Under the pieces are notes generated by a model, which did no database searches, was not told the DNA's origin, and saw only the letters and a program-made list of their open reading frames with translations. A DNA stretch of 64,000 nt from Acidianus ambivalens (lineage in GTDB: Archaea; Thermoproteota; Thermoprotei_A; Sulfolobales; Sulfolobaceae): positions 554,001-618,000 of the forward strand of contig NZ_CP045482.1 in NCBI RefSeq assembly GCF_009729015.1, read 5' to 3'. This document shows positions 25,992 to 35,665 of this stretch, in pieces. Position numbers and translations under genes: made by a program. How positions within the stretch are numbered: the stretch's first letter is position 1; the number at the start of each line of letters is the position of its first letter.

Positions 25992-26405
25992 ATGATAACC
26001 TTTACAGTGGAGGGAAGATTAGAAGGCGATGTAGCAAAAACTTGCGTTGCAGGGAAAGAAGTCGACATAGGTTTAATGGGTTCAGATTACCCTACGCCAG
26101 AGGAAATGCTCTTAGCTTCTGCACTTTCGTGTATGATGCTAACAATTTACTATGTTGCAAAGGAAATGAACGTTAAACTTGACGACGTTGAAGGCTATAT
26201 TGAAGGTACTATGGATCCAAAAGGCTTTCAAGGAGATCCTAACGTTCCTCCTGGATTACTTGAGGTAAATTACTTCATTACTGTGAAAAGCAAAGATGAG
26301 AGAATAAATGAAGTATTAGAACAATCAATGAGGAGATGTCCACTGAAAGACACACTAATTAGGCAAATAAAAGTTAACGTGAAATGGAAAGTTGAAAAAG
26401 AATGA
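25992..26405 (+). CDS. OsmC/Ohr-family protein
   Basis: 137 residues with the OsmC pattern TPEEMLLASALSCMMLTIYYVAKEMNV (Cys47) and MRRCPLKDTL (Cys116), the two reactive cysteines. An additional Cys18 is present. OsmC proteins reduce organic hydroperoxides or act on sulfur-related substrates; in several organisms lipoyl groups supply the electrons. That makes its place beside the lipoate genes notable, but the link is inference. Confidence 0.85.
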   Translation: MITFTVEGRLEGDVAKTCVAGKEVDIGLMGSDYPTPEEMLLASALSCMMLTIYYVAKEMNVKLDDVEGYIEGTMDPKGFQGDPNVPPGLLEVNYFITVKSKDERINEVLEQSMRRCPLKDTLIRQIKVNVKWKVEKE

Positions 26406-26475
26406 AAGTATAAGAAAAATAGCAATAATTGCGCTTAAAAAATGATTATTAAGTTATTATACTCTATATATTGTA

Positions 26476-26826
<351 letters not shown>

Positions 26827-26972
26827 AATGAACAAATTTTTAAGGTTTACCTTAGACTAGAGACTTATAAAAGCTAAAACATTATTAAAATGAATAAGAA
26901 ACGAGAAAATAAATATAACAAAAGTAAAAAAGAAGAGAAAAGGAAGAAGGAGAAAAAAGAAGAAGTCTGTCT

Positions 26973-27890
26973 TTACAAATACTTCTTTAGAATACTCATT
27001 GGGTTAGTTAAGTTAGCTGTTAATAATGCCTCTTCCGGACTATGCCCAAACGCAAATGCCATTAGCTGTGTAAAGTAAACTATAGGCATCCTCAAGTCTT
27101 CTCCGTACTTTTCCGCAATCTTATTCATATTAGTCTCTAAGGCAACGCCACCTAATGGACAGTCTACAACTAACATATCCGCACCGTTCCTCCTAGCTTC
27201 CTTTAATATTCTTGCCTCGAGGTGTAAAGCTACCTCAATGTCAGAATAAACATGCGGTCCTCCGCAACACATTGTTTTAGCCTCAAATGGCACTACTTCT
27301 GCTCCTAGAGCCTTCAACAGTTCGTCCATGAATATTGGTCTCTCCGGGTCATCCTTTAACTTCATGTATCCAGTTAAAGTATAAGGTTTCGGTCTGGTGT
27401 ATAAACAACCGTAGTAGGGAGCAACTTTTAATCCCGTCAATGGCCTCTTGACTTTAGCTTTTATTCCTTCTACGCCTACTGTGTTATAGAAGTACTCTAC
27501 GGCATGAATTGTCATTAACTGAAGGTCGTAAGGTTTCTCTCCCATCTTCTCTAAGTACGCGTTAACTTTCTCCCTAACTTTAGTGTATTTACTCATGTAG
27601 TATTGGGTTCTAGATAGAGAGTAATGACAACCTGGGCAGGCAGACATTATTGCATTAGCCCCTATTTTCCTAGCTAATGATAAGTTCCTAGCAGGGAGAA
27701 GTAATCCGGCCATTGTATTTACGTTCTTAACTTCTAATGCACCGCAACAGTTATAGTCATCAAGTCTCTCGAATTTAAGTCCAAGGTCTTCTGCTACTAG
27801 CCTTAACGAAACGTCATACGACTTTCCTAAACCGTCTAGTGCACAGCCAGGATAGAATGCTACTTTACCGTATGGATTATTAGTGCTCAT
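26973..27890 (-). CDS. hdrB2: sHdrB2, CCG-domain subunit of sulfur-oxidising Hdr-like complex
   Basis: 305 residues with two cysteine-rich CCG domains. The first is complete: Cys16, Cys48-Cys49, Cys85 and Cys88 (SACPGCHY). The second has Cys162, Cys208-Cys209 (KTMCCGGP) and Cys244 (VVDCPLGG), but residue 247, expected to be Cys, is Gly. CCG domains bind non-cubane Fe-S clusters or thiol/persulfide intermediates. The gene overlaps hdrC2 by 4 bp and is last in the sHdr operon. Confidence 0.92.
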   Translation of the reverse strand: MSTNNPYGKVAFYPGCALDGLGKSYDVSLRLVAEDLGLKFERLDDYNCCGALEVKNVNTMAGLLLPARNLSLARKIGANAIMSACPGCHYSLSRTQYYMSKYTKVREKVNAYLEKMGEKPYDLQLMTIHAVEYFYNTVGVEGIKAKVKRPLTGLKVAPYYGCLYTRPKPYTLTGYMKLKDDPERPIFMDELLKALGAEVVPFEAKTMCCGGPHVYSDIEVALHLEARILKEARRNGADMLVVDCPLGGVALETNMNKIAEKYGEDLRMPIVYFTQLMAFAFGHSPEEALLTANLTNPMSILKKYL

Positions 27891-28579
27891 TCTGGTCTCA
27901 CCTCCTCCTTCATTGCTTCCTCTAATACTGACTTTATTCTATCCCAATTCTTTACCTTATTTGGCTTTAATAGATCTTTTATTAGACCGGATTTAATTAA
28001 GGGTACGGACATGGTTATCAAGTCCCTCAAACTCATGGTTACGAAACCCGCCTTTGCGGCGGCGGAACCTAATAAAAGCTCACTTATTCTTCCACCGTTC
28101 TTCATTACGGTATCTAGAAATAACTCATCGAAAACTGTGCCAGGATCCTTCTTAACTAATCCGTGCTTTAATGCGTAATTGTGTATGGCATGAACAACTT
28201 CCTCAACCATTACTCCTTTAGGGCATCTGTGAGTACACTTCTGGCATGATACGCATCTCCATAATGAATCTTGCAATTCAGCTAATGCTTGCTTATCTCC
28301 CTTTCTTGCCAAATCAATGAACTTTCTAGGGCCGAAGTTTGGATCGTATTCCCTCATTGTACAGCCTGAAGTACAAGTACCGCATTGCCAGCAGGCACTA
28401 ATTGTAACACCTTCCAGCGTGTTAGCTATTTCATCCCATACTGATGGGTCGTAACCGGTTTGTGTTCTTTCCACTAGGAATGCGTTCCAAGTTCCGTCTA
28501 GTTCAATTCCGTCTACTACTACCTTTTCCTTTTCAATTACACCTTTAATTATAGGTTTTTCCAACTCAGGTATTGGCAA
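27887..28579 (-). CDS. hdrC2: sHdrC2, 2[4Fe-4S] electron-transfer subunit
   Basis: 230 residues. Two classic cluster motifs: Cys63-66-69-73 (CWQCGTCTSGC) and Cys109-112-115-119 (CVSCQKCTHRCP). The second reads CP as expected, while the first ends C-T. It overlaps hdrB2 (4 bp) and sHyp (14 bp), so the three are coupled. It should carry electrons between HdrA and the HdrB2 CCG sites. Confidence 0.92.
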   Translation of the reverse strand: MPIPELEKPIIKGVIEKEKVVVDGIELDGTWNAFLVERTQTGYDPSVWDEIANTLEGVTISACWQCGTCTSGCTMREYDPNFGPRKFIDLARKGDKQALAELQDSLWRCVSCQKCTHRCPKGVMVEEVVHAIHNYALKHGLVKKDPGTVFDELFLDTVMKNGGRISELLLGSAAAKAGFVTMSLRDLITMSVPLIKSGLIKDLLKPNKVKNWDRIKSVLEEAMKEEVRPE

Positions 28580-29255
28580 GTTTGATCACCTTGAGATAGG
28601 GTTTTAGCCCCAAGACCAGGGCTGTGGTAGACAGATGCGTAGGAATTAACCCGGCGGCTTTCTTATCTACCGCCAGGTGGGTTGTATAGTCTAGGTATCT
28701 AACATATGCGTAAACTAAAAAAACGGAAGTAACGTAATATTTACCCTTGGATTCTAAACCGAATATCTCCAAGACGTTCCTTAATTCATCTATTGTAGAG
28801 AATAATTCTTTTTCGTCATTTATCTTAACGTCGTCCTTAATTACGTAATTTATTGAACCAGTCCCCCTCTCCTTATTCCATATCCATCTAGTCCATAGAG
28901 GATATTTTTCCGGCTCTAGAAAATGAATGATCTCCTTGGCCATGTCCTCAATGTCTTCCCTTTCTCCTCCCTTGACTATGGATTTAAACTTCTCCACTCT
29001 CTCGCTATAGGAGAGGGAAGGATCCTTAAGTTGAGAGAATGCAGAGGATAACTCAGGGATAGAAGTCTTTGAAATAACGTCTGAAAAGTGCTTCCTTGCA
29101 TAGAACACGGACTCAAACAATTTCCTTGCGTCTTCTTCTGTGGAAATCTCAAGTGAACGTAAGGTCTTACTCTTTAATTCCATTGCATCCAAAATTGTTT
29201 GTAACGACTTCTTCGCATTACCGGATACAGTATTATTTATATCAACATCTAACAT
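28566..29255 (-). CDS. sHyp, conserved protein of the sHdr complex
   Basis: 229 residues, helical, no cysteine cluster motifs. Its position between hdrA and hdrC2 is the conserved place of the hyp gene in shdr clusters (hdrC1B1A-hyp-hdrC2B2). Readable features are KHFSDVISKTSIPEL and HFLEPEKYPLWTRWIWNKERGTG. Function is unknown, presumably structural or regulatory in the complex. Confidence 0.85.
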   Translation of the reverse strand: MLDVDINNTVSGNAKKSLQTILDAMELKSKTLRSLEISTEEDARKLFESVFYARKHFSDVISKTSIPELSSAFSQLKDPSLSYSERVEKFKSIVKGGEREDIEDMAKEIIHFLEPEKYPLWTRWIWNKERGTGSINYVIKDDVKINDEKELFSTIDELRNVLEIFGLESKGKYYVTSVFLVYAYVRYLDYTTHLAVDKKAAGLIPTHLSTTALVLGLKPYLKVIKLANT

Positions 29256-29301
29256 TGCATTAAAAATTTCCCTTACGTAATCAACGTTTAAAAAAATAGG
29301 A

Positions 29302-30381
29302 TTAATGTTCTACCACCTCAACTTTTACTGGCTCTTCCCACACTCCTTTAGTTATGTACTCATAAGCCTTCATTGCTGCAGCTTGTCCTTCAGTTATTGA
29401 ATCTGCAATAGTCTTTGGACCAGTTATTGCTCCTGCTAGGAATATTCCTTTCCTAGTTGACTGCACTGGTAATCTGTCTGGGTCTAAAGGCTTTACGAAT
29501 CCGTGCTCTTCAAACTCCAATCCTAAGGCTTTAGCTACTTGCTTAGAACCTAAACCTAACTCCATTCCGTTTGCAAGGATTACCATATCGTAGGGAACTA
29601 CTAATGCTCTGTTCAAGTTCATTGTGTCTTCTCCTTTAATTATTACAGTATCGTTTGGTCCTCTCATGAACTCTGAAATCCTTCCTCTTATGAATCCTAC
29701 TCTGTATTCTAACTGAGACCTCCAGTACAATTTATCCTCCATTAATCCGTAAGTTCTTATATCCATGTAATATATGTGAACTACCGCATCTGGAATCCTT
29801 TGCTTAATTTCCATTGCTTGCTTAATTGATACCGCACAGCATACCCTAGAACAGTAAGTATTGCCTACAGTTGCATCTCTTGAACCTACACACAGTAGAA
29901 TTGCTACCCTCTTTGGAGGAGTGCCCTTTGTTGTAACTAATTTATTCTCTGAAAGCATCCTTTCTACGTCTGATATTTGATAAATGTTAGGAATTATTCC
30001 GTAACCATATTCATATTTCCTCCTGGAATCGAAGTGCTCGAAACCTGATGCCGCAATTATCGCACTAACCTTCTCAGTAGTTGTTTTCCCCGTCTTGTCC
30101 TTTATTGTAACTACAAACCCTTTGCCTTCCGGTTTAGCACTTTCAACTATGCTTTCCATGTACTTCTTTGCTCCGTCAGCAGACTTTATTAAAGGATCAA
30201 TTACTTCTGACGCAGGCCTTAATTCTGGGAATAATAAGCTGTACTTTAACTTCTTAGGAGTTCCTCCCAAGTAAGATTCCTTTTCAACTAGAACTACGTC
30301 AACACCCATATTTAGCAGTTCCTTAGTTGCCGAAAGTCCTGCCGGTCCTGATCCTATTACAAGAACTTTTTCTCCTGCCAC
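29302..30381 (-). CDS. hdrA: sHdrA, FAD/Fe-S core subunit
   Basis: 359 residues. The FAD-binding dinucleotide fold is VLVIGSGPAGLSATKELLNMGVDVVLVEKE (6-35). The Hdr-specific Fe-S site is CVGSRDATVGNTYCSRVCC, with Cys164, 177, 181 and 182. The C-terminal FAD motif is KGIFLAGAITGPKTIADSITEGQAAA. It is much shorter than methanogen HdrA and lacks the extra ferredoxin modules, as expected for the sHdr type. It sits 47 bp downstream of hdrB1's stop. Confidence 0.93.
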   Translation of the reverse strand: MAGEKVLVIGSGPAGLSATKELLNMGVDVVLVEKESYLGGTPKKLKYSLLFPELRPASEVIDPLIKSADGAKKYMESIVESAKPEGKGFVVTIKDKTGKTTTEKVSAIIAASGFEHFDSRRKYEYGYGIIPNIYQISDVERMLSENKLVTTKGTPPKRVAILLCVGSRDATVGNTYCSRVCCAVSIKQAMEIKQRIPDAVVHIYYMDIRTYGLMEDKLYWRSQLEYRVGFIRGRISEFMRGPNDTVIIKGEDTMNLNRALVVPYDMVILANGMELGLGSKQVAKALGLEFEEHGFVKPLDPDRLPVQSTRKGIFLAGAITGPKTIADSITEGQAAAMKAYEYITKGVWEEPVKVEVVEH

Positions 30382-30429
30382 TTTTCTAACCCCTTAATTT
30401 ATTTAATAAAATTAATTAAAAAGATTTGC

Positions 30430-31764
30430 TTAACTTGATTTCGCAGTTTGTGCACTTTCTCCTTTGTACCACTTTACTCTTTCTGGCAATGCTAAGTAGA
30501 AGTCAATCTTCCTGTGAGGTTTATATAAGTACTCTGGTTGTGCCTTTCCTTCTCTTAAGTCTGCCAAGTATTGTAAGAACTTCTCCTTATAGTCATCAAC
30601 TGGAACTCCTATCTTCCTTAGGAAGCCTTCTACGTCAGTCGCGTGCCAGTGTATTTGGGCTATCTTATATGGGTCTGCGCCCATTGCTATTGCAGCAAAT
30701 TGTGCATCAGCTAATACCGGTAAGTTATAATTAAATCCGTGAGCTTTTCCTGCCCATTGGCTCTTATCTAAAGTTGTTACACAACCAGTGTCTGAAGTAA
30801 CGAATACGTCGGCGTGAGCTTCCTCTACTGCTGGGATAACCTTCTTAAATAGCGCAAAGCTCCTTGAGAATTCCCTTTCCGTCAAGATGTGCCTAAATCC
30901 GAAACCGCAGCAGTCCCACCAAGTTGAGTAATCAACTATTTTAGCTCCGAAGTTCTGTACAGTTCCAGTTGGTGCTGCAGGTCTCCTTCCTTGCCAAACT
31001 TCTGGGTCGTATATTGTGTCTTCTGGGACTAACTTGTAAACGTGACAGGGAGTATGTACTGCGACTTTAATGTTGCTCAAATCGTACTTCTTGTGCTGTG
31101 CAGCCTTTTTGCTCATTGTATATAACCATTCAGAGTAGTGAACTACTTCCTCCGGAATTACTATATCCATTCCTAGTTTCCTCATTATAGGCCTTAATTT
31201 CTCTCTTACTTCCTTGTGTAATATTATCATATTCCTTACTTCCTTATAATGACCAAAAGATGTTCCGCAGTGGATTAATGGGAAGTAGTCTATTTCATAA
31301 GCTCTCCACATGTTCCTTACGTAAACTCCAGCTAAAGCTACTGGGTTCGATGCTCCAGATGCATGATAATTCCAGCCGGTACAAGAAGTTTGGTGAGGTT
31401 CGTCCATGTAATCGATTTCTAACTTATTCATTATCCAGAATACTGAAGTTGGATACCCTGGAATGTGACCACATTGTCCGCAGCTCTTGTGGTTCCATAA
31501 CCTAGTTGTAGGTATGGTCTTTGGAAAACCGTTCAAAGATTGCATTTTCACGGGGTTATTATAAGGCTTAATGTGGTGTACTATTATTTCTCCTTCGTCT
31601 TCCAATTTCTCCATTTCTTCTTTTACATGCTGTAAACCGTGTGGAGTACTGTATCTATAAATTATCCTTTGATATACTTCGTTCCAGTCTACTACATCTG
31701 CATAAGGGAAAGCGTTCTTAATCTCTTCCTGCAATTTTTTATCTACATTTTCTTGTTCCGACAT
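30430..31764 (-). CDS. hdrB1: sHdrB1, CCG-domain subunit
   Basis: 444 residues. An early cysteine pair lies at 95/98 (KSCGQCGH). Further cysteines are in TSCTGWNYHA and LIHCGTSF, and a CCG-like set follows (HTPCHVYKL, WWDCCGFGFRH, SDTGCVTTL). It is longer than typical HdrB. In sHdr complexes HdrB1 with HdrC1 forms one arm of the catalytic unit. It lies between hdrC1 and hdrA on the same strand. Confidence 0.9.
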   Translation of the reverse strand: MSEQENVDKKLQEEIKNAFPYADVVDWNEVYQRIIYRYSTPHGLQHVKEEMEKLEDEGEIIVHHIKPYNNPVKMQSLNGFPKTIPTTRLWNHKSCGQCGHIPGYPTSVFWIMNKLEIDYMDEPHQTSCTGWNYHASGASNPVALAGVYVRNMWRAYEIDYFPLIHCGTSFGHYKEVRNMIILHKEVREKLRPIMRKLGMDIVIPEEVVHYSEWLYTMSKKAAQHKKYDLSNIKVAVHTPCHVYKLVPEDTIYDPEVWQGRRPAAPTGTVQNFGAKIVDYSTWWDCCGFGFRHILTEREFSRSFALFKKVIPAVEEAHADVFVTSDTGCVTTLDKSQWAGKAHGFNYNLPVLADAQFAAIAMGADPYKIAQIHWHATDVEGFLRKIGVPVDDYKEKFLQYLADLREGKAQPEYLYKPHRKIDFYLALPERVKWYKGESAQTAKSS

Positions 31765-31886
31765 ACAAATTCCCCTTTAGCTATACATTTGTTAGAATGG
31801 AATAAAAACTTTACTTATTAAACATTTTATGTAACATAGAATAAGTTTTCTAAAATATCGTAAATTGTACAAAAAAGGAAACTAAC

Positions 31887-32720
31887 TTAAAGATCCAACC
31901 AGCTGTCAGGAAGGTCTTCTTCCTTAAGCTCTCCTTTCTCCCACTTCTCCTTAATTTCCTCCAATTGCTGCTTCCTCTCGTCGTAAATGTCGGCGATCAT
32001 ATCATATAGGTCTGGATCAACTTTCTTTATTGAATCCATTACTCCCGACTCGAACATTATAGTCATCATTTCAACTGCTGTTTGAAGCGAAGGATGCCAT
32101 CCAACGTCAGTCCTTTGTAATAAATCAACGGGGATCGCTTTCCTATAAACGTCCATGTTCTTTGATTCCTCTACAGCCTGAGGACCCCAGTCTGGGAATG
32201 CCTCAGGTTGAATCATATCTGGAGTTACTTGGTTACCTAAAGTTAGGACAGTGTACAATACTCTTCTATAAGGAGCTAAAATTTCCTTAGCAGAAGGTAG
32301 TGCAAATTGGACAGCGTATTCTCTTAGTAACATTATTAATCCGGCAATCTCGTTATTGAAGGGGCACCTCATTGAACAAGTATAACATTGCACGCATGCC
32401 CAAACTTTCTTGTTAACGAATTCCCATATTTTATCTGCCTCATCTCTCATCATGTATTGTATCATTTCTCTAGGCCCGAAATCGTAGAACTTAGCTGCTG
32501 GACAACCGGAAGTACAGACTCCGCAGTTTAAACAACCCCTTAAATACTCATTAAACCTAAAATCGGATTTAACTGCCTTCCAGAACTCTTCAGCTAATTG
32601 TCTCTGATCTGGGGGAAGCCTATCTAGGTTCCTTTGTTCTTCTGGCAGAGCTCCCTGCTCTTCGTAAGACATGTCGAGAAATCTCGGATCGTCTGGTAAT
32701 TGTAGAACCCTAGTTGCCAT
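31887..32720 (-). CDS. hdrC1: sHdrC1, 2[4Fe-4S] subunit
   Basis: 277 residues with cluster motifs Cys63-66-69-73 (CLNCGVCTSGCP) and Cys109-112-115-119 (CVQCYTCSMRCP). The C-terminal ~90 residues are acidic and helical (DDPRFLD-like start, KWEKGELKEEDLPDSWLDL end). The gap of 122 bp to hdrB1 contains no gene but could hold an internal promoter. The 71-bp gap to tusA keeps the operon order dsrE3A-tusA-hdrC1. Confidence 0.92.
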   Translation of the reverse strand: MATRVLQLPDDPRFLDMSYEEQGALPEEQRNLDRLPPDQRQLAEEFWKAVKSDFRFNEYLRGCLNCGVCTSGCPAAKFYDFGPREMIQYMMRDEADKIWEFVNKKVWACVQCYTCSMRCPFNNEIAGLIMLLREYAVQFALPSAKEILAPYRRVLYTVLTLGNQVTPDMIQPEAFPDWGPQAVEESKNMDVYRKAIPVDLLQRTDVGWHPSLQTAVEMMTIMFESGVMDSIKKVDPDLYDMIADIYDERKQQLEEIKEKWEKGELKEEDLPDSWLDL

Positions 32721-32791
32721 TTAACTCACATCTTTTAATTATCAAAAGAGACTTATAAGTTTTGTTTTAAAAAAATGTAAAATTAAATAAC

Positions 32792-33034
32792 TTACTTTGT
32801 CCTCTTAATTAACACTCTAAGTACGCCGTTCTCTTGCTTCATGTCAATTATTTGATTTCCAGTTCTCCTTGCCCACGCCTCTAAATCAGACTTTGCTGCA
32901 GGGTCTGTTGCATAAACCTCTAGCACTTCTCCAACGTTTATCGTCTTTATTGCCTTTGCAGTCTCTAAAACTGGTCCGGGACAGAACATTCCCTTTAAAT
33001 CTAGGGTTTTAGCTATTTTTACTTCCTGTGACAT
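32792..33034 (-). CDS. tusA: TusA sulfur carrier
   Basis: 80 residues from the ATG at 33034. The frame also runs upstream into the dsrE gene, but the ATG is preceded by GGTGACCC, a good ribosome-binding motif, and starts MSQEVKIAKTLDLKG. The sulfur-carrying cysteine is in GMFCPGPVLETAKAI. TusA takes persulfide sulfur from DsrE-type proteins and delivers it, here presumably to sHdr. A second TusA-like gene is at 37903-38163. Confidence 0.9.
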   Translation of the reverse strand: MSQEVKIAKTLDLKGMFCPGPVLETAKAIKTINVGEVLEVYATDPAAKSDLEAWARRTGNQIIDMKQENGVLRVLIKRTK

Positions 33035-33044
33035 GTGGGTCACC

Positions 33045-33461
33045 TTAAATAAATAAGGTAGTTCCACCTTCTGCTCTATCTAAGAACGTCGCAACTCCGA
33101 CTACATCATCCACGAAGTCAGCTAAGTCTTCCCTCTTTAATCCGAAGAATTCCATTGTGGTCGAGCAAGCGTAAACTTTCACCTCTCCAACCTCCTTAGC
33201 TTGCATGATTAATTGATCCCAAGTTGGGTACTTCATTTCCTGCATTCTTTGCATCATAACTGGGCCGAATTGCTCGTAGTTCTTATCAATTGGCTGAGGT
33301 TGTCCGATTGACTTCTTAGTTATTGCCTGAAGTCCCCAAAAAGTGAAGAATAGGTTTACTTCGTAACCTGCTGCCGCAGCACCAGACGCCAAAATTCCTA
33401 CTGGCATTAATTTGTCTATTGTTCCAGAGAATACTATTAATGATAACTTTTTACTTCCCAA
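33045..33461 (-). CDS. dsrE3A: DsrE3A sulfurtransferase
   Basis: 138 residues of the DsrE/F fold (KLSLIVFSGTIDKLMPVGILASGAAAAGYEVNLFFTFWGL). The likely reactive cysteine is Cys99 in KVYACSTTMEFFGL. It is the first gene of the sHdr operon. DsrE3A with TusA is known to mobilise sulfur from thiosulfate/tetrathionate in Sulfolobales. It ends 10 bp before the tusA ATG. Confidence 0.9.
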   Translation of the reverse strand: MGSKKLSLIVFSGTIDKLMPVGILASGAAAAGYEVNLFFTFWGLQAITKKSIGQPQPIDKNYEQFGPVMMQRMQEMKYPTWDQLIMQAKEVGEVKVYACSTTMEFFGLKREDLADFVDDVVGVATFLDRAEGGTTLFI

Positions 33462-33485
33462 CTTTTACACCTAAATATCGTTTAT

Positions 33486-33503
33486 CTTAAAAATATTTAA
33501 GCT
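33486..33503 (-). promoter_or_regulatory. Promoter of the dsrE3A-tusA-shdr operon
   Basis: On the minus strand AGCTTAAATATTTTTAAG lies 25-42 bp upstream of the ATG at 33461, a typical BRE/TATA arrangement. The core is near-palindromic (CTTAAA-n-TTTAAG). The 155-bp region between this operon and the divergent dsrE gene contains both promoters and would be the place for a shared sulfur-responsive regulator; no operator motif stands out. Confidence 0.5.
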
Positions 33504-33571
33504 TTTTGGTATTGCTTTATTTTCTAAATAAACTTATAAAATGCTCTACGAGAATGTAACGTGATTTTGTT

Positions 33572-33588
33572 TGATAAAAAATATAAGG
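33572..33588 (+). promoter_or_regulatory. Promoter of the divergent dsrE-lpd operon
   Basis: TGATAAAAAATATAAGG lies about 29-45 bp upstream of the ATG at 33617, a good TATA element with a short leader. Confidence 0.45.
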
Positions 33589-33616
33589 AACTAAAATTAA
33601 ATAAATCAAGATAAAC

Positions 33617-34000
33617 ATGTCTCAAGAACAAGAGCAGAAAAAGAAGATACTGATAGTAGTAACTCACGGTCCAGAAGATTTAGACAGAACTTACGCACCA
33701 CTATTCATGGCTTCAATAGCAGCGTCAATGGAATATGAAACCTCAGTATTCTTCATGATTAAGGGACCACTGCTATTATCAAAAGCCTGGCAAGAAGAGG
33801 AGAGGAAAAAAGGAAATAATCCATTCATACACTTCTTCGACATGGCAAGAGATAACGGAGTAAAAATGTACGTTTGCATACAAAGCCTTAAAGACATGTG
33901 CCACATGAACGAAAGCGACGTAGTTGACGGAGTTGAATTAGTAGGAGGGTCAACACTAATAGATTTAACGATGGATGCGGATAGAACATTATTCTTCTGA
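33617..34000 (+). CDS. DsrE-family sulfurtransferase (DsrE3B/DsrE2-like)
   Basis: 127 residues, DsrE fold (KKILIVVTHGPEDLDRTYAPLFMASIAASMEYETSVFFMIKG). Two candidate sulfur-binding cysteines, Cys87 and Cys95 (YVCIQSLKDMCHM), differ from DsrE3A, so a distinct substrate or partner is likely. Its TGA overlaps the ATG of the following flavoprotein gene (TGATGG). It is divergent from the dsrE3A operon. Confidence 0.85.
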   Translation: MSQEQEQKKKILIVVTHGPEDLDRTYAPLFMASIAASMEYETSVFFMIKGPLLLSKAWQEEERKKGNNPFIHFFDMARDNGVKMYVCIQSLKDMCHMNESDVVDGVELVGGSTLIDLTMDADRTLFF

Positions 34001-35331
34001 TGGACATGTATGTGGTAATAGGCGGTGGGTCTGCAGGTTACGTAGCTGGTAGCGTATTAGGAAGAGAAGGGAAGGAAGTAGTAGTAATAGAAAAAGGAAA
34101 GTTCGGAGGAGTTTGCGTAAACTCCGGTTGTGTACCAAGTATTTTTCTTTCAGATATTTCATTTCTTTTTTCTAGATTAAATGAAATTGGCAATTATAAA
34201 GGATTAGAAATTAGTGTGACCGACTCTAAAGGAAATTTTTTCTCAAAAAGAAATGAAATAATTGAATACTTATCTAATGCAGGAAAAGAGTTGGTTAAAA
34301 ACTCCGGAGCGGAAGTGATTGAAGGAGAGGCAAAGATTGTGTCTCCTAACGAAGTTGAAGTTGAAGGAAAAAGAATATCTTTCGACAAGTTAATAATTGC
34401 CACTGGATCAATCCCTTTAAAACCCAGCATTAAAGGAATTGAAAGGGCAATAAGCGAAGACGAAGCGGTAAACTTAAATTACGTTCCCTCATCGCTAGTA
34501 GTAATAGGCGGAGGCTATGCAGGAGTAGAAATTGCACAAATATATGCAAGGTTGGGTAGCGAAGTGACTCTCATTACTAGGGGAAAGATAATGAAATACT
34601 TAGATGAAGACGGACAGAAGATAATAAAAGACAGCCTTGAATGGGACGGAGTGGAATTAATAGAAAACTGCGAAGTTGAGGAAATAAGGGAACAAGAAGT
34701 GGTAACAAAAAAAGGAATGAGAAAGAAAGGTGAAATAGTAGTTTACGCAACCGGTAGGAAGCCCAACTTCCCCAAGGGAATTGATAAGCTGGGAATAAAA
34801 TACAACGACAATGGAATAGTTGTTAATGACTTACTGCAAACGACTAACTCGAGAGTTTATTCCGCAGGGGACGTAATAGATAAGGAAAAGAAAGTAGCCC
34901 ACGTTGCAATGCTTGAAGGAATAATTTCTGCATTAAACTCCTCTGGAAAAATGGAGAGGATCGACTATTTTTCAGTTCCCCAAGTAGTCTACACTGATCC
35001 GCAAATAGGCATAGTGGGAAATAGAAAGCTAGCAGTAAAGGAGTGCAAGTTCCCTTTATCTGCAACGACTAGGGCTATAATAAAAGGCTTAAGAGAAGGT
35101 TACGCAAAAATAGGCGTAGACGAGAAAGGTAAAATAGTCTACGGAGAAGTAGTTGCAGACGTTGCAGAAGAACTTGTCAACGAGTTGGCAATTGCAATAA
35201 AGGCAGGAATGACTTGCAAAGACCTAGCTTTGACAGCTTTAGTCCACCCGTCATTATCTGAAAGCATGATAAACGCATGCAGAGGATTCTTTAACTTAGA
35301 CGTAGATAGATTTAAGGATAAAAATGCTTGA
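34000..35331 (+). CDS. lpd: Dihydrolipoamide-dehydrogenase-like flavoprotein
   Basis: 443 residues. FAD motif VVIGGGSAGYVAGSVLGREGKEVVVIEKG; redox disulfide GGVCVNSGCVP (Cys39/Cys44); NAD-binding VVIGGGYAGVEIAQIYARLG; C-terminal HPSLSESM with the catalytic-base histidine. In this cluster it can reoxidise or reduce lipoyl-LbpA with NAD, which fits known models of NADH formation by sHdr-LbpA. It overlaps dsrE by 1 bp and the next gene by 8 bp. Confidence 0.88.
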   Translation: MDMYVVIGGGSAGYVAGSVLGREGKEVVVIEKGKFGGVCVNSGCVPSIFLSDISFLFSRLNEIGNYKGLEISVTDSKGNFFSKRNEIIEYLSNAGKELVKNSGAEVIEGEAKIVSPNEVEVEGKRISFDKLIIATGSIPLKPSIKGIERAISEDEAVNLNYVPSSLVVIGGGYAGVEIAQIYARLGSEVTLITRGKIMKYLDEDGQKIIKDSLEWDGVELIENCEVEEIREQEVVTKKGMRKKGEIVVYATGRKPNFPKGIDKLGIKYNDNGIVVNDLLQTTNSRVYSAGDVIDKEKKVAHVAMLEGIISALNSSGKMERIDYFSVPQVVYTDPQIGIVGNRKLAVKECKFPLSATTRAIIKGLREGYAKIGVDEKGKIVYGEVVADVAEELVNELAIAIKAGMTCKDLALTALVHPSLSESMINACRGFFNLDVDRFKDKNA

Positions 35332-35665
35332 AAAATACTTGGAAGAAAAAGGTTACAAGTTGAAGAATGAAGGAGATAAGAAAGTCGTTGATATGAATGA
35401 TTACTCCTTTTATATTATAGGAGGAAATAAGTGCGTCTTTCCAATCCCCTTACCTACAGGAAAGGAAAGCTTAGACGATTTAGTTACTATGGGCATTCAA
35501 TACGCAAGGGCTTCAAGGCTAGTACAAAGCTTAGGTTCTCCAGTATCTTACTCTGTGGAAGGTTCATCGGTTTTGGTAATTAAGGAATTTAAGGACGAGA
35601 ACGAGTTAGAAAGTAAGCTGATAGACGCAATGGATAAAATAGAAAGTTTGAGGTATTTCATATGA
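35324..35665 (+). CDS. Unknown protein of the dsrE-lpd operon
   Basis: 113 residues with one cysteine (GGNKCVFPIPLPTGKESLDDLVTMG). The fold is alpha/beta (VSYSVEGSSVLVIKEF, then a helical end). It overlaps lpd by 8 bp and the thioredoxin-like gene by 4 bp, so it is expressed with them. Family not recognised. A role with LbpA or Trx is inferred from context only. Confidence 0.65.
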   Translation: MLEKYLEEKGYKLKNEGDKKVVDMNDYSFYIIGGNKCVFPIPLPTGKESLDDLVTMGIQYARASRLVQSLGSPVSYSVEGSSVLVIKEFKDENELESKLIDAMDKIESLRYFI

